A DNA stretch of 64,000 nucleotides from positions 1-64,000 of the forward strand of contig NZ_JACJKH010000002.1 of the NCBI RefSeq assembly GCF_016900655.1. Direction: 5' to 3'. A program made the translations under genes and the position numbers. Positions within the stretch are counted from its first letter, which is position 1, and the number at the start of each line of letters is the position of its first letter. Shown piece after piece: positions 8,622-16,813 of this stretch. Under the pieces are notes generated by a model. It searched no databases and was not told the DNA's origin. It saw only the letters and a program-made list of their open reading frames with translations. Source of the stretch: Drancourtella massiliensis (GTDB lineage: Bacteria > Bacillota > Clostridia > Lachnospirales > Lachnospiraceae).

Positions 8622-9557
8622 CCAACGATTGAGAACGTACAGCACGGAGTTGAGGCATTTAAGGTAGCAAAGGCAGACTATATCATTGCGATCGGTGGAG
8701 GTTCCTCCATGGATACGGCAAAGGCGATCGGAATTATCATTGCCAATCCGGAATTTGAGGACGTAAGAAGCCTGGAAGGAACAGCGCCTACGAAAAATCC
8801 TTGTGTGCCAACGATTGCTGTGCCGACCACAGCAGGAACTGCAGCGGAAGTAACGATCAACTATGTTATTACAGACGTTGAAAGAAAGAGAAAATTCGTT
8901 TGTGTAGACCCGCATGACATGCCGGTTGTTGCAGTCGTGGATCCGGATATGATGTCTTCCATGCCGAAAGGACTGACAGCATCAACGGGAATGGATGCTC
9001 TGACACATGCCATCGAAGGATATACGACAAAAGCAGCGTGGGAAATGACCGATATGTTCCACCTGAAAGCAATCGAAATCATCAGCAGATCCCTCCGGAG
9101 CGCAGTGGCAGGAGAAGCAGAAGGCCGGGAAGGCATGGCTCTTGGCCAGTACATTGCCGGTATGGGATTCTCCAATGTAGGACTTGGAATCGCTCATTCC
9201 ATGGCACATACATTGGGAGCAGTTTATGATACTCCGCATGGTGTTGCATGCGCAATGATGCTGCCGATCGTAATGGAGTACAACGCTGACTGCACAGGAG
9301 AAAAGTACCGTGAAATTGCAAGAGCAATGGGTGTAAAAGGTGTGGACGATATGTCTGTGGAAGAATACCGGAAAGCGGCAATCGATGCCGTTCAGCAGCT
9401 GTCTGTAGATGTTGGAATCCCGACAAAACTGGAAGCATTAAAAGAAGAAGATCTGGACTTCCTTGCAGAATCTGCTCACGCAGATGCCTGCGCGCCTGGC
9501 AACCCGAAAGACGCAAGCGTGGAAGATCTGAAAGATCTGTTCCGCAGATTGATGTAA
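8619..9557 (+). pseudogene. Iron-containing alcohol dehydrogenase (FucO/lactaldehyde reductase-like), lacking its N-terminus
   Basis: Sequence typical of group III alcohol dehydrogenases starts abruptly with PTIENVQ, then AIGGGSSMDTAK, PTTAGT, the iron-site region GMDALTHAIEGY, AHSMAHTLG and TPHGVACAMM. About 311 of roughly 380 residues remain; the first 70 or so, half of the nucleotide-binding fold, are missing and replaced out of frame by the fructokinase fragment. An internal ATG at 8709 has no convincing ribosome site and would delete the GGGS loop. This part is visibly richer in G+C than the polyol cluster before it, arguing for separate origins. A terminator follows. The intact enzyme would interconvert lactaldehyde and 1,2-propanediol or similar. 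Confidence 0.85.
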
Positions 9558-9573
9558 AACAGTTAGAAAAAGC

Positions 9574-9619
9574 AAAAAAATCGCTGGTGCCTTTATATGA
9601 GGCATTCAGCGATTTTTTT
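9574..9619 (+). terminator. Intrinsic terminator after the dehydrogenase remnant
   Basis: AATCGCTG pairs with CAGCGATT, with a second inner stem TGCCT/AGGCA and flanking A and T runs, so it can work in both directions and also serves the convergent esterase gene. Confidence 0.85.
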
Positions 9620-9645
9620 AGATATTTCATCATACGGCCTGAAGC

Positions 9646-10323
9646 TCAATGCTGTTCTGTGATCCATTGAATACCTGCTGCTGTTCTTTGATCCGGATGA
9701 TCAAAATGCCCGCCTTCATTCCACTCAAAGGTTACGTGGATGTTCTGTGACTGAAAACAGGAGACGGCCTTTTCCGTATGATGTGCGACTGTTTTCATGA
9801 GCGGATTTCTTGTTTTGTGCTCCTTCTTTCCAAGAGAAAGGTAAATACAGTCCGGCCGGACAGCCAAGGAATGGGATTCCATGTATTCGGAGAAGCCGGG
9901 AAACCACAGAGAACCGGATATACTGGCAGCTCTGGAAAACAGATCTGTGTGATAGAGCGTATAGATGGCGAACAGCCCGGCAAGAGAATAGCCAGCGATT
10001 CCTCTCCAGACTGGTTCGGATCCGATCCGCCGTTCAGCTTCAGGAAGAATCTGCTCTGTCAGCTGGTGGATGTATGCGTCAGCGCCTCCGGTAAAAGGAT
10101 CACCTTTTGGAAAGACAGTCGGACAGTCCCAGGGTGCCATATCGTGATTCCAGGAAAGATCACTGATCGAAACAAGTGTAAGATCCGGACAGCCGTATTC
10201 CAGCAGATACCGGGAGATGCAGGCACCTTCGTCCTTAACCGAAGGAAGATAAATAACGGGTGCGTCCGGTCGTCTGCCAGGTAAAATGGAAATCTGATTT
10301 TGGCCCAATGAAAAAGACTGCAT
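9646..10323 (-). CDS. Putative esterase, alpha/beta hydrolase (esterase D/Fes-like)
   Basis: About 225 residues. The nucleophile elbow is AGYSLAG, matching the G-x-S-x-G of the PF00756-type esterase group, followed by RAASISGSLWFPGF; the late histidine is in WNEGGHFDHP. The start is set at 10323 because AAAGGAAG lies 8-9 bases upstream; an in-frame ATG at 10347 overlaps that ribosome site. No signal peptide, so intracellular, as expected for hydrolysis of imported esters or siderophore-like compounds. It is monocistronic. Substrate unknown. Confidence 0.78.
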   Translation of the reverse strand: MQSFSLGQNQISILPGRRPDAPVIYLPSVKDEGACISRYLLEYGCPDLTLVSISDLSWNHDMAPWDCPTVFPKGDPFTGGADAYIHQLTEQILPEAERRIGSEPVWRGIAGYSLAGLFAIYTLYHTDLFSRAASISGSLWFPGFSEYMESHSLAVRPDCIYLSLGKKEHKTRNPLMKTVAHHTEKAVSCFQSQNIHVTFEWNEGGHFDHPDQRTAAGIQWITEQH

Positions 10324-10370
10324 AAAACGTTCTTCCTTTCTTTTCATATCGTTTAATTAAATATAGAAAT

Positions 10371-10376
10371 AGTATA
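10371..10376 (-). promoter_or_regulatory. Likely -10 box of the esterase gene
   Basis: TATACT on the minus strand about 50 bp before the start; no clear -35. An AT-rich stretch at 10352-10364 resembles the two candidate ROK operators (one base different from copy 2), but this may be chance. Confidence 0.4.
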
Positions 10377-10441
10377 GCAGAAAGAAAACTAACCGGAAAG
10401 AGTTTGAAAAGATACATCGGACATTCTGGAAATTCCATATT

Positions 10442-10457
10442 TGATAATTTTTTATCA
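10442..10457. promoter_or_regulatory. Inverted repeat TGATAA-TTTT-TTATCA upstream of the small-protein promoter
   Basis: Perfect 6-bp arms ending 8 bp before the -35 box at 10466. A second short repeat, AGTTA-GAAA-TAACT, lies just after the -10 at 10499-10512. Symmetric elements on both sides of a strong promoter suggest regulated expression. Confidence 0.35.
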
Positions 10458-10465
10458 GAAATTCT

Positions 10466-10494
10466 TTGACAACAGAAAAAGGAAGGACTATACT
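10466..10494 (+). promoter_or_regulatory. Strong promoter of the 77-residue protein gene
   Basis: Consensus TTGACA (10466-10471), exact 17-bp spacer, TATACT (10489-10494). Confidence 0.85.
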
Positions 10495-10535
10495 AAAAGT
10501 TAGAAATAACTAATTAAAGAAAGAAGGCCTTAAAA

Positions 10536-10769
10536 TTGGGAAGGTATTATCGAGTGGCAAAAAATCTGACAGAGGAAATGGTTTCGGAAATCCTGAAAGA
10601 GATGCTGGAAATCCCGGAGGTGGAACGGGCAGAGTTTACGGAAGATAATACGAAAATACTGGTTCTGACACAGGAGGAGCAGTATCCCGAAGTCATGACG
10701 AGAATCGTCAATATCTTCAGCCGTGTTGGACACGGATGCGAATTATCGTTTGCCGGATTTGCACATTAG
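10536..10769 (+). CDS. Small HMA-like (ferredoxin-fold) protein without the metal motif
   Basis: 77 residues from a TTG start, with AGAAGG about 10 bases upstream; GTG at 10554 is an alternative. The beta-alpha-beta-beta-alpha-beta pattern (MVSEILKEMLEIPEVERAEF, then KILVLT, YPEVMTRIVNIFSRVGHGCEL) resembles heavy-metal-associated domains, including the LEIPEVERAEF segment that matches the usual pGVxxvxv stretch. The CxxC metal site is absent; the only cysteine is near the C-terminus. It has its own strong promoter and terminator. It may be a degenerate chaperone, a regulatory domain or something unrelated; the family call is inference. Confidence 0.65.
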   Translation: MGRYYRVAKNLTEEMVSEILKEMLEIPEVERAEFTEDNTKILVLTQEEQYPEVMTRIVNIFSRVGHGCELSFAGFAH

Positions 10770-10809
10770 GAAGAGCGTGTGAGGACACAAAAACAGAATA
10801 GACAGACAG

Positions 10810-10858
10810 AAAAAGGCGGGGAGACGACTGGAAAATGTCGTACTCCCCGCCTTTTTTT
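10810..10858 (+). terminator. Intrinsic terminator after the 77-residue protein gene
   Basis: Long GC-rich stem, AAGGCGGGGAG with CTCCCCGCCTT plus an inner ACGAC/GTCGT pair, then seven T's. Confidence 0.92.
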
Positions 10859-10871
10859 GCCTGTATGAATG

Positions 10872-10880
10872 TGGTATACT
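10872..10880 (+). promoter_or_regulatory. Extended -10 promoter of the M3 peptidase
   Basis: TGG-TATACT fits the TGn extended -10 form; no good -35 because the terminator lies directly upstream. Confidence 0.55.
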
Positions 10881-10912
10881 GAATCTATCTTAAGACTGGA
10901 GGGAAATGTCAT

Positions 10913-12613
10913 ATGGAGAGAAAGGAAACATTCAGCGAATTTTCTTACAAAAGAATCGATCTCGAGGAAGTGAAAAAGAAGATCAGGGAAATCACAGAAG
11001 AGGTAAAACAGGCATCTTCTGCTGAAGAGCAGGCAGCGGCCATTTACCGGATGAATGAAGTGGAAAAGGAGATTTCCACAGCAGATTCTCTCGTATACAT
11101 CCGTTATACGGTGAATACAAAAGATGAATTTTATGCAAAAGAGCGGGAATATAACGACCGGATTTCTCCGATTCTCGAAGAAGAGATGCAGAAATACAAG
11201 GAAGCGCTGCTTCACTCGCCATTCCGGAAAGAACTGGAGGAAAAATTTGGAAAAGTGATCTTTTTGAATCTGGATCTTGCGATGAAAGGATTTTCACCGG
11301 AAATTACCGGGCTTCTTCAGGAGGAGAGTACGCTGCAGACCCGGTATCAGTCTCTGCTTGCAGGAGCGCAGATCAAATTTCAGGGCGGACAGTATAATCT
11401 TTCCCAGATGGGACTGTTTATGCAGAGCCAGGACCGTGAGATCCGGAAGGAAGCGTACGAAGCCTACGGGAAGTTTTTTGATGATCATCAGGAAGAACTG
11501 GATGAAATTTTCGATCAACTGGTGAAAAACCGTACCGAGCAGGCACACCGCCTTGGCATGAAAAATTTCGTGGAGCTTGGCTATGTGCGCCGCCAGAGAA
11601 ACTGCTATGCACCGGAAGCCATTGCGGACTTCCGTGATCAGGTGGTTCGGGATCTCGTTCCGGTTGTCTGTGAAATCAAGAAGACACAGGCAGAGTGTAT
11701 CGGTGTAGATCATTTGAAAATATACGATGATTCCTTCCGTTTCCCGGATGGCAATGCGGTTCCGCAGGGGACGCCGGAGGAAATCATGGAGGCAGGACGC
11801 CGGATGTATACGGAAATGTCCCCGGAGACTGCGGATTTTATCAAAATGATGTTCGAACGGGAGCTTTTCGATGTGGTAGCTAAACCGGGGAAAGCGACCG
11901 GCGGTTACTGCTGTGATATACCGGGCTATGGCTGTCCGTTTATCTTTTCCAATTTTAACGGTACGGCAGGAGATGTGGATGTGCTGACCCACGAAGCGGG
12001 ACATGCTTTTGCCTCCTACATGGCGGAAAAGCACATCGATCTGCTTTCCATGCATCTGCCGTCCATGGAAGCTGCAGAGACTCACTCCATGTCCATGGAA
12101 TTTTTTGCGACACCGTGGTATGAGCTGTTCTTCAAACATCAGACAAAGAAATATGAAGTTTCCCACCTTGAGGGAACGCTGAATTTTATTCCATATGGAT
12201 GTCTGGTGGATCACTTCCAGCAGGTAGTCTATGAGCATCCGGAGATGACGCCCCAGGAGCGCAACGAAGCGTGGCTGAAGCTGGAAAAACGGTACCGCCC
12301 GTATCTGGATCTGGAGGGAATTCCTTTTTACGAAAGAGGAGCCGGATGGCAGAGACAGAACCATATTTACGCATCACCGTTTTACTATATTGATTACTGT
12401 CTTGCACAGACCGTGGCGCTGCAGTTCTGGCTGGAAATCGAAAAAGACTGGGATCAGGCCTGGGTAAAATACAAAGAGTTTGTAAAACGCGGAGGTACGG
12501 ATACATTCCTTGGACTGGTAAAGGGAGCAGGACTGACTTCTCCGATGGAGGACGGATGTCTCCGTTCGATCGCGGAGTATTCCGGTAAGTGGCTGGAAAC
12601 ACATAAAATCTGA
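10913..12613 (+). CDS. M3 family oligoendopeptidase (PepF-type)
   Basis: 566 residues, the normal size for oligoendopeptidase F-like enzymes. The zinc site HEAGH is at residues 360-364, with the third ligand in the downstream helix (PSMEAAETHSMSMEFF). Enzymes of this family cut short peptides in the cytoplasm. GGAGG lies 10 bases before the ATG. Likely monocistronic; together with the peptide ABC transporter at 32.9-38.5 kb it could feed amino-acid salvage, though the two are not linked in one operon. Confidence 0.93.
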   Translation: MERKETFSEFSYKRIDLEEVKKKIREITEEVKQASSAEEQAAAIYRMNEVEKEISTADSLVYIRYTVNTKDEFYAKEREYNDRISPILEEEMQKYKEALLHSPFRKELEEKFGKVIFLNLDLAMKGFSPEITGLLQEESTLQTRYQSLLAGAQIKFQGGQYNLSQMGLFMQSQDREIRKEAYEAYGKFFDDHQEELDEIFDQLVKNRTEQAHRLGMKNFVELGYVRRQRNCYAPEAIADFRDQVVRDLVPVVCEIKKTQAECIGVDHLKIYDDSFRFPDGNAVPQGTPEEIMEAGRRMYTEMSPETADFIKMMFERELFDVVAKPGKATGGYCCDIPGYGCPFIFSNFNGTAGDVDVLTHEAGHAFASYMAEKHIDLLSMHLPSMEAAETHSMSMEFFATPWYELFFKHQTKKYEVSHLEGTLNFIPYGCLVDHFQQVVYEHPEMTPQERNEAWLKLEKRYRPYLDLEGIPFYERGAGWQRQNHIYASPFYYIDYCLAQTVALQFWLEIEKDWDQAWVKYKEFVKRGGTDTFLGLVKGAGLTSPMEDGCLRSIAEYSGKWLETHKI

Positions 12614-12654
12614 AGTGTTTAAGAAATAGGATGTTAAAAATAACATCAATGGAT

Positions 12655-12685
12655 GGACTGAGAAAGGGACAAGCTTTCTCAGTCC
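12655..12685 (+). other. Perfect 12-bp hairpin in the leader of the acyltransferase-like gene
   Basis: GGACTGAGAAAG (12655-12666) pairs fully with CTTTCTCAGTCC (12674-12685) around a 7-base loop. An outer ATAACAT/ATGTTAT pair (12640-12646, 12691-12697) would extend it. No T-run follows and the ribosome site starts 12 bases later, so it looks like a leader or mRNA-stability structure and not a standard terminator. Confidence 0.6.
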
Positions 12686-12710
12686 GTAACTATGTTATGG
12701 AGGTGACAGA

Positions 12711-13544
12711 ATGACCTTGCATACCATGCTTTCAGAACTGCATTACCGGGATCAGATTCAGGAAGCGGTTCAAAAGGAAATAAACAGACTGGGTGACACA
12801 GTGGAAGTGCTTGCAGACAAAGCGTATCAGGGAGAGGATTTCCAGTTTTCCCTGTGTGATCAGGTTCCGGCTGTCCGTTTAGCTGTCATTACCTGTCTTC
12901 TTGTGGAGAAATATGAAGAATACAGGGCACGGGGAATCTCGGACAGTATTATTTTTGATACCTTCCAGGATGTTACGCTGCGGGCAGAGATTTATTTTCA
13001 GAAAACCGGCCGGGCCGGGCTTGAAAAAGACGATGTGATCTGGTTTCGCCACATTATGAATGCTGAGATTTTTAAAATTGGCTCTTTGCAGTTTCAGCCA
13101 TTCCAAATGGTATATCTGGATGATGATTATTTTTATATGATTTATTCCACGAATGCACAAGAACTTCTTCCCTGCGGCTGTCCGGTGTTAAACTGTCATG
13201 TTCAAAGAGGGGCAGATCTGCATACAGAGGCGGTGGAGGACTCCTTCCAAAGAGCGAAAAAGTTCTTTGCTCAGATTGATCCTGAAACGAAATATAAGGC
13301 TTTTCTGTGTTACAGCTGGCTGCTTTATCCGCCGATGATCCAAGCTCTTTCTCCGTCCTCCCATATCAGGCAGTTTGCGGAAAAGTTTCAGATAATTGGT
13401 ACAAGCAGAAATTCAGATCAGGCAATGGAAAATCTTTTTAACGGGAAAGAAAAGAGACTTACTCCAGACTCTACGTTCCTTCAAAGGATGGCATTGAAGC
13501 AGGAAGAGAGGTTTGGATTTGGCTGTGGTGTTATTTTGCTTTAA
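12711..13544 (+). CDS. Acyltransferase-domain protein (NAT N-terminal plus GNAT-like C-terminal)
   Basis: 277 residues with no signal or membrane segment. The arrangement, an alpha-helical N-terminal half and a C-terminal half beginning LNCHVQRGADLHTEAVEDSF, resembles the two-domain 'NAT N / GNAT-like C' proteins frequent in Lachnospiraceae and labelled acyltransferase. The classical acetyl-CoA loop (Q/RxxGxG/A) is not evident, so catalysis is uncertain. GGAGGTGACAG precedes the ATG. It follows the M3 peptidase gene by about 100 bp containing a strong hairpin. No function is established. Confidence 0.65.
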   Translation: MTLHTMLSELHYRDQIQEAVQKEINRLGDTVEVLADKAYQGEDFQFSLCDQVPAVRLAVITCLLVEKYEEYRARGISDSIIFDTFQDVTLRAEIYFQKTGRAGLEKDDVIWFRHIMNAEIFKIGSLQFQPFQMVYLDDDYFYMIYSTNAQELLPCGCPVLNCHVQRGADLHTEAVEDSFQRAKKFFAQIDPETKYKAFLCYSWLLYPPMIQALSPSSHIRQFAEKFQIIGTSRNSDQAMENLFNGKEKRLTPDSTFLQRMALKQEERFGFGCGVILL

Positions 13545-13590
13545 TTTGAGTGGAAATTGAACGAGAAATTTACGCACTGATAAGAAAATA

Positions 13591-13599
13591 TGATATAAT
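13591..13599 (+). promoter_or_regulatory. Extended -10 promoter of fbp
   Basis: TGA-TATAAT with only a weak -35 (TTACGC, about 18 bp upstream). It predicts a leader of nearly 190 nt before the fbp start. Confidence 0.6.
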
Positions 13600-13667
13600 C
13601 ATTTCATCAGGTAAAGTGATACGGAAAACCTGCGGGCAGTGAGATGATTTGAAGCAGAGAAACGAGG

Positions 13668-13702
13668 CGGGAATTGGTCAGACCAGTTCCTGTCTGTTTT
13701 AT
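13668..13702 (+). promoter_or_regulatory. Terminator-like hairpin in the fbp leader, possible attenuator
   Basis: CGGGAATTGGT (13668-13678) can pair over 11 positions, two of them G-U, with ACCAGTTCCTG (13682-13692), closing a 3-base loop, followed by TCTGTTTTATAA. Sitting between promoter and start codon, it could stop transcription early unless a competing structure forms. I do not recognise a known riboswitch class in the upstream 75 nt. Confidence 0.45.
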
Positions 13703-13795
13703 AATAATCAAATATAGAGCAGGGATTCTGGCAGGGGAAATACCTGGTTTTCGAAAGGCTTTAAATCCGTTTCGCGCCGCGGTAAGGAGGAGAAT

Positions 13796-15745
13796 ATGGA
13801 GCAAAATAAATATCTGGAATATCTGGCTGAACTGTATCCGACAATCGAGAAGGCATCCACTGAGATTATCAATCTCCAGTCAATTATCAACCTTCCGAAA
13901 GGAACGGAACATTTTCTGTCGGATATTCACGGGGAATACGAGGCCTTTTCCCATGTGCTGAGAAATGGTTCGGGTGCCGTGCGAAAGAAGATTGATGATG
14001 TATTCGGACATACCCTTGGTACGGCGGAGAAGAGGTCGGTCGCAACATTAATTTATTATCCGAGAGAAAAGCTGGAACAGCTAAGACAGTCCGGGGAGGA
14101 CATGCAGAACTGGTATCGAGTGACGCTTTACCGTCTGATCGAACTTTGCAGAGTCGTTTCTTCCAAGTATACCAGATCCAAGGTACGGAAAGCGCTGCCG
14201 CCGGATTATGCTTACGTTATTGAAGAGCTGATTACAGAGAAGCCGGAACTTTCGGACAAAGAGGCGTATTATGAGGCCATCATTCAGACGATTCTGGATA
14301 TCGGGAGGGCAGAGCCTTTCATTATAGCGATGGCAGAATTGATACAGAGGCTTGTGGTAGACCATCTGCATATTATCGGCGATATTTTTGACAGGGGACC
14401 TCTGCCGCACCAGATCATGGACTGCCTGATGGACTATCATTCACTGGATATTCAATGGGGAAATCATGACGTCCTCTGGATGGGAGCCGCAGCCGGACAA
14501 CAGGCATGTATCGCGACGGTGATTCGCCTGTGCCTCCGGTACGGAAATCTGGACATTCTGGAGGATGGATACGGCATCAACATGCTTCCGCTTGTAACCT
14601 TTACGCTGGAGACCTATGTGGATGACGAAGCCCGGCAGTTCGGAATCAAAACCCAGCAGGAAAAAGCAGATATTTCGCTGGCGCTTCAGCAGAGAATGCA
14701 CAAGGCAATTTCAGTGATTCAGTTTAAAATTGAAGGACAGCTTTCCAGCGAAAATCCGGAGTTTGGAATGAATGGACGTTGTCTCCTTGATCAGATTGAC
14801 TACGAAACAAATCAGATCAGGATTGACAGAAAACAGTATGAGCTTTTGGACGGGCGGTTTCCGACAATCGATCCGGCTGAGCCATATGCCCTGAGCGAAC
14901 AGGAGAAAAACGTGATGGAGAGGCTGACTCGGGCCTTCAAAAACTGTGAAAAACTGCAGAAGCATGTGAAGTTTCTGTTAAAGAAGGGCAGCCTTTATAA
15001 AGTATACAATGGAAATCTCCTTTATCATGGATGTGTGCCGATGAATGAGGACGGAAGCTTTATGGAAGTTCCGGTTTATGGGCAGACTTATCATGGGAAC
15101 GCACTCTACGATGTCCTGGAACAGTATGTGCGTAAAGCATTCTTCTCAATGGAAGAGGAGGAGAAAGAACGGGGCAGGAATATTCTCTGGTTTTTATGGT
15201 CTGCACCGGGATCTCCGCTCTATGGCAGAAGTAAGATGGCGACCTTTGAGCGGTATCTGATTGCAGAAAAAGAAACGCATCAGGAAGTAAAAAATGCGTA
15301 TTATCAACTTCTGGAAAAGAAAGAGACGGCAGAGAAAATCCTGAAAGAATTCGGACTGGAAGGGGAAGAGGCACGTATTATTAACGGGCATGTTCCGGTG
15401 CATCAGAAAGAAGGAGAAAGTCCTGTTAAATGCGAAGGCAAACTTCTGATTATCGATGGCGGATTTTCCAGAGCATATCACAGGGAAACCGGAATCGCCG
15501 GATATACGCTGATTTATAATTCCTACGGAATGTCGCTTGCGGCACACGAGCCGTTTGAGACGACAGAAATCGCCATTCAGGAGGAAAAAGATATTGTCTC
15601 CCATCAGATTGCGGTGAATTACAGCCACAAGCGCCAGACAGTGGGAGATACGGATAACGGAAAACAGCTTCTGAAAAAGATTGGGGAATTAAAGGAACTG
15701 ATCGGCGCATACCGGTCAGGAACAATTAAAGAGAGAGGAAATTAA
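13796..15745 (+). CDS. fbp: Fructose-1,6-bisphosphatase, class III
   Basis: 649 residues, matching the long Firmicutes class III enzyme. Metallophosphoesterase motifs are present: SDIHGEYEAF, GDIFDRGPLPHQIMD and QWGNHDVLWMG. It hydrolyses fructose-1,6-bisphosphate to fructose-6-phosphate in gluconeogenesis. TAAGGAGGAG lies just ahead of the ATG. The 250-bp upstream gap holds a promoter and a terminator-like hairpin, so expression may be controlled in the leader. An aldo/keto reductase gene starts 11 bp after the stop and is probably co-transcribed. Confidence 0.96.
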   Translation: MEQNKYLEYLAELYPTIEKASTEIINLQSIINLPKGTEHFLSDIHGEYEAFSHVLRNGSGAVRKKIDDVFGHTLGTAEKRSVATLIYYPREKLEQLRQSGEDMQNWYRVTLYRLIELCRVVSSKYTRSKVRKALPPDYAYVIEELITEKPELSDKEAYYEAIIQTILDIGRAEPFIIAMAELIQRLVVDHLHIIGDIFDRGPLPHQIMDCLMDYHSLDIQWGNHDVLWMGAAAGQQACIATVIRLCLRYGNLDILEDGYGINMLPLVTFTLETYVDDEARQFGIKTQQEKADISLALQQRMHKAISVIQFKIEGQLSSENPEFGMNGRCLLDQIDYETNQIRIDRKQYELLDGRFPTIDPAEPYALSEQEKNVMERLTRAFKNCEKLQKHVKFLLKKGSLYKVYNGNLLYHGCVPMNEDGSFMEVPVYGQTYHGNALYDVLEQYVRKAFFSMEEEEKERGRNILWFLWSAPGSPLYGRSKMATFERYLIAEKETHQEVKNAYYQLLEKKETAEKILKEFGLEGEEARIINGHVPVHQKEGESPVKCEGKLLIIDGGFSRAYHRETGIAGYTLIYNSYGMSLAAHEPFETTEIAIQEEKDIVSHQIAVNYSHKRQTVGDTDNGKQLLKKIGELKELIGAYRSGTIKERGN

Positions 15746-15756
15746 GGAGGAGCAAC

Positions 15757-16758
15757 ATGTATCAGGCAGCAGAAACAAGATATCAGGGGATGAGCTATGC
15801 AAAATGCGGGAAGAGCGGACTGAAGCTCCCGGCAGCTTCATTCGGACTGTGGCATAATTTTGGCAGCAATGCAGCATATGACAGAATGAAGGAACTGGTA
15901 TTTACCGCGTTTGATCTGGGAATTACCCACTTTGATCTCGCGAATAACTATGGGCCGGTACCGGGAAGCGCCGAGGAGAATTTCGGACGGATTTTAAAGA
16001 ATGAGATGGCAGCGTACCGGGACGAGATGATTATCAGCACAAAGGCAGGATACGACATGTGGGACGGCCCTTATGGAACAGGAGGAAGCAGAAAGTATCT
16101 GACAGCCAGCCTGGATCAGAGCCTGAAGAGAATGGGACTGGACTATGTGGATATTTTCTACCACCACTGCATGGATCCGGAAACACCGCTGGAAGAGTCG
16201 ATGGGCGCTCTTGCGTCAATTGTCAAAAGCGGGAAGGCATTGTATGCAGGGATTTCCAACTATGATGGAGAGACGATGGAAAAAGCGGCAGATCTTCTGG
16301 AATCTTATCATTGTCCGTTTATCATCAACCAGAACCGTTACTCGATCTTTGACCGTTCGATCGAAGAAAACGGATTGAAGGCAGCGGCAAAACAGCGTGA
16401 AAAAGGGATCATTGCATACAGCCCGCTGGCACAGGGAATGCTTACGGACCGTTATCTGAATGGCATACCGGACGACAGCCGGATCCGGACAGACGGAAGA
16501 TTCCTGAAAGAAAGTGCTCTGACAGACGAGCGGATTCACCAGATCCGTGCCTTGAAAGAACTGGCATCCCAGAGAGGACAGACCCTTTCACAGATGGCCT
16601 TGAACTGGGTATTAAAAGACAAAGAAGTGACAAGCGTTCTTGTAGGAGCATCCAGACCGTCTCAGCTTATGGAAAATGTCGGAGCGGTCAGCAGAACGCC
16701 GTTTTCTGAGGAAGAACTGGAACAGATCGATAAAATCAGCTTAAAGAAATTTAACTAA
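15757..16758 (+). CDS. Aldo/keto reductase (YghZ-like)
   Basis: 333 residues. The catalytic tetrad is visible as D60, Y65 (FDLANNYG), K96 (STKAGYDMW) and H137 (YHHCMD). The opening YAKCGKSGLKLP and DMWDGPYG match the YghZ/GpR group, which reduces methylglyoxal or L-glyceraldehyde-3-phosphate with NADPH. GGAGG precedes the ATG. Being 11 bp behind fbp suggests a link to triose-phosphate by-product detoxification; that link is inference. Confidence 0.93.
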   Translation: MYQAAETRYQGMSYAKCGKSGLKLPAASFGLWHNFGSNAAYDRMKELVFTAFDLGITHFDLANNYGPVPGSAEENFGRILKNEMAAYRDEMIISTKAGYDMWDGPYGTGGSRKYLTASLDQSLKRMGLDYVDIFYHHCMDPETPLEESMGALASIVKSGKALYAGISNYDGETMEKAADLLESYHCPFIINQNRYSIFDRSIEENGLKAAAKQREKGIIAYSPLAQGMLTDRYLNGIPDDSRIRTDGRFLKESALTDERIHQIRALKELASQRGQTLSQMALNWVLKDKEVTSVLVGASRPSQLMENVGAVSRTPFSEEELEQIDKISLKKFN

Positions 16759-16769
16759 TATAAAATGAG

Positions 16770-16806
16770 AGCAGCTCCGGACAGAAAAATCCGGGGCTGT
16801 ATTTTT
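16770..16806 (+). terminator. Terminator after fbp-aldo/keto reductase
   Basis: CAGCTCCGGA pairs with TCCGGGGCTG around an A-rich loop, then TATTTTT. Lies between convergent genes. Confidence 0.8.
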
Positions 16807-16813
16807 CAGCTGC

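Noticed and set aside
8709-9557. A short functional alcohol dehydrogenase starting at ATG 8709
   Set aside because: No ribosome site, and the start would remove the nucleotide-binding GGGS loop just upstream.
11294-12364. Long minus-strand ORF of 356 codons
   Set aside because: Lies wholly opposite the M3 peptidase gene, has no ribosome site and its translation shows no family features; it is a codon-bias shadow.
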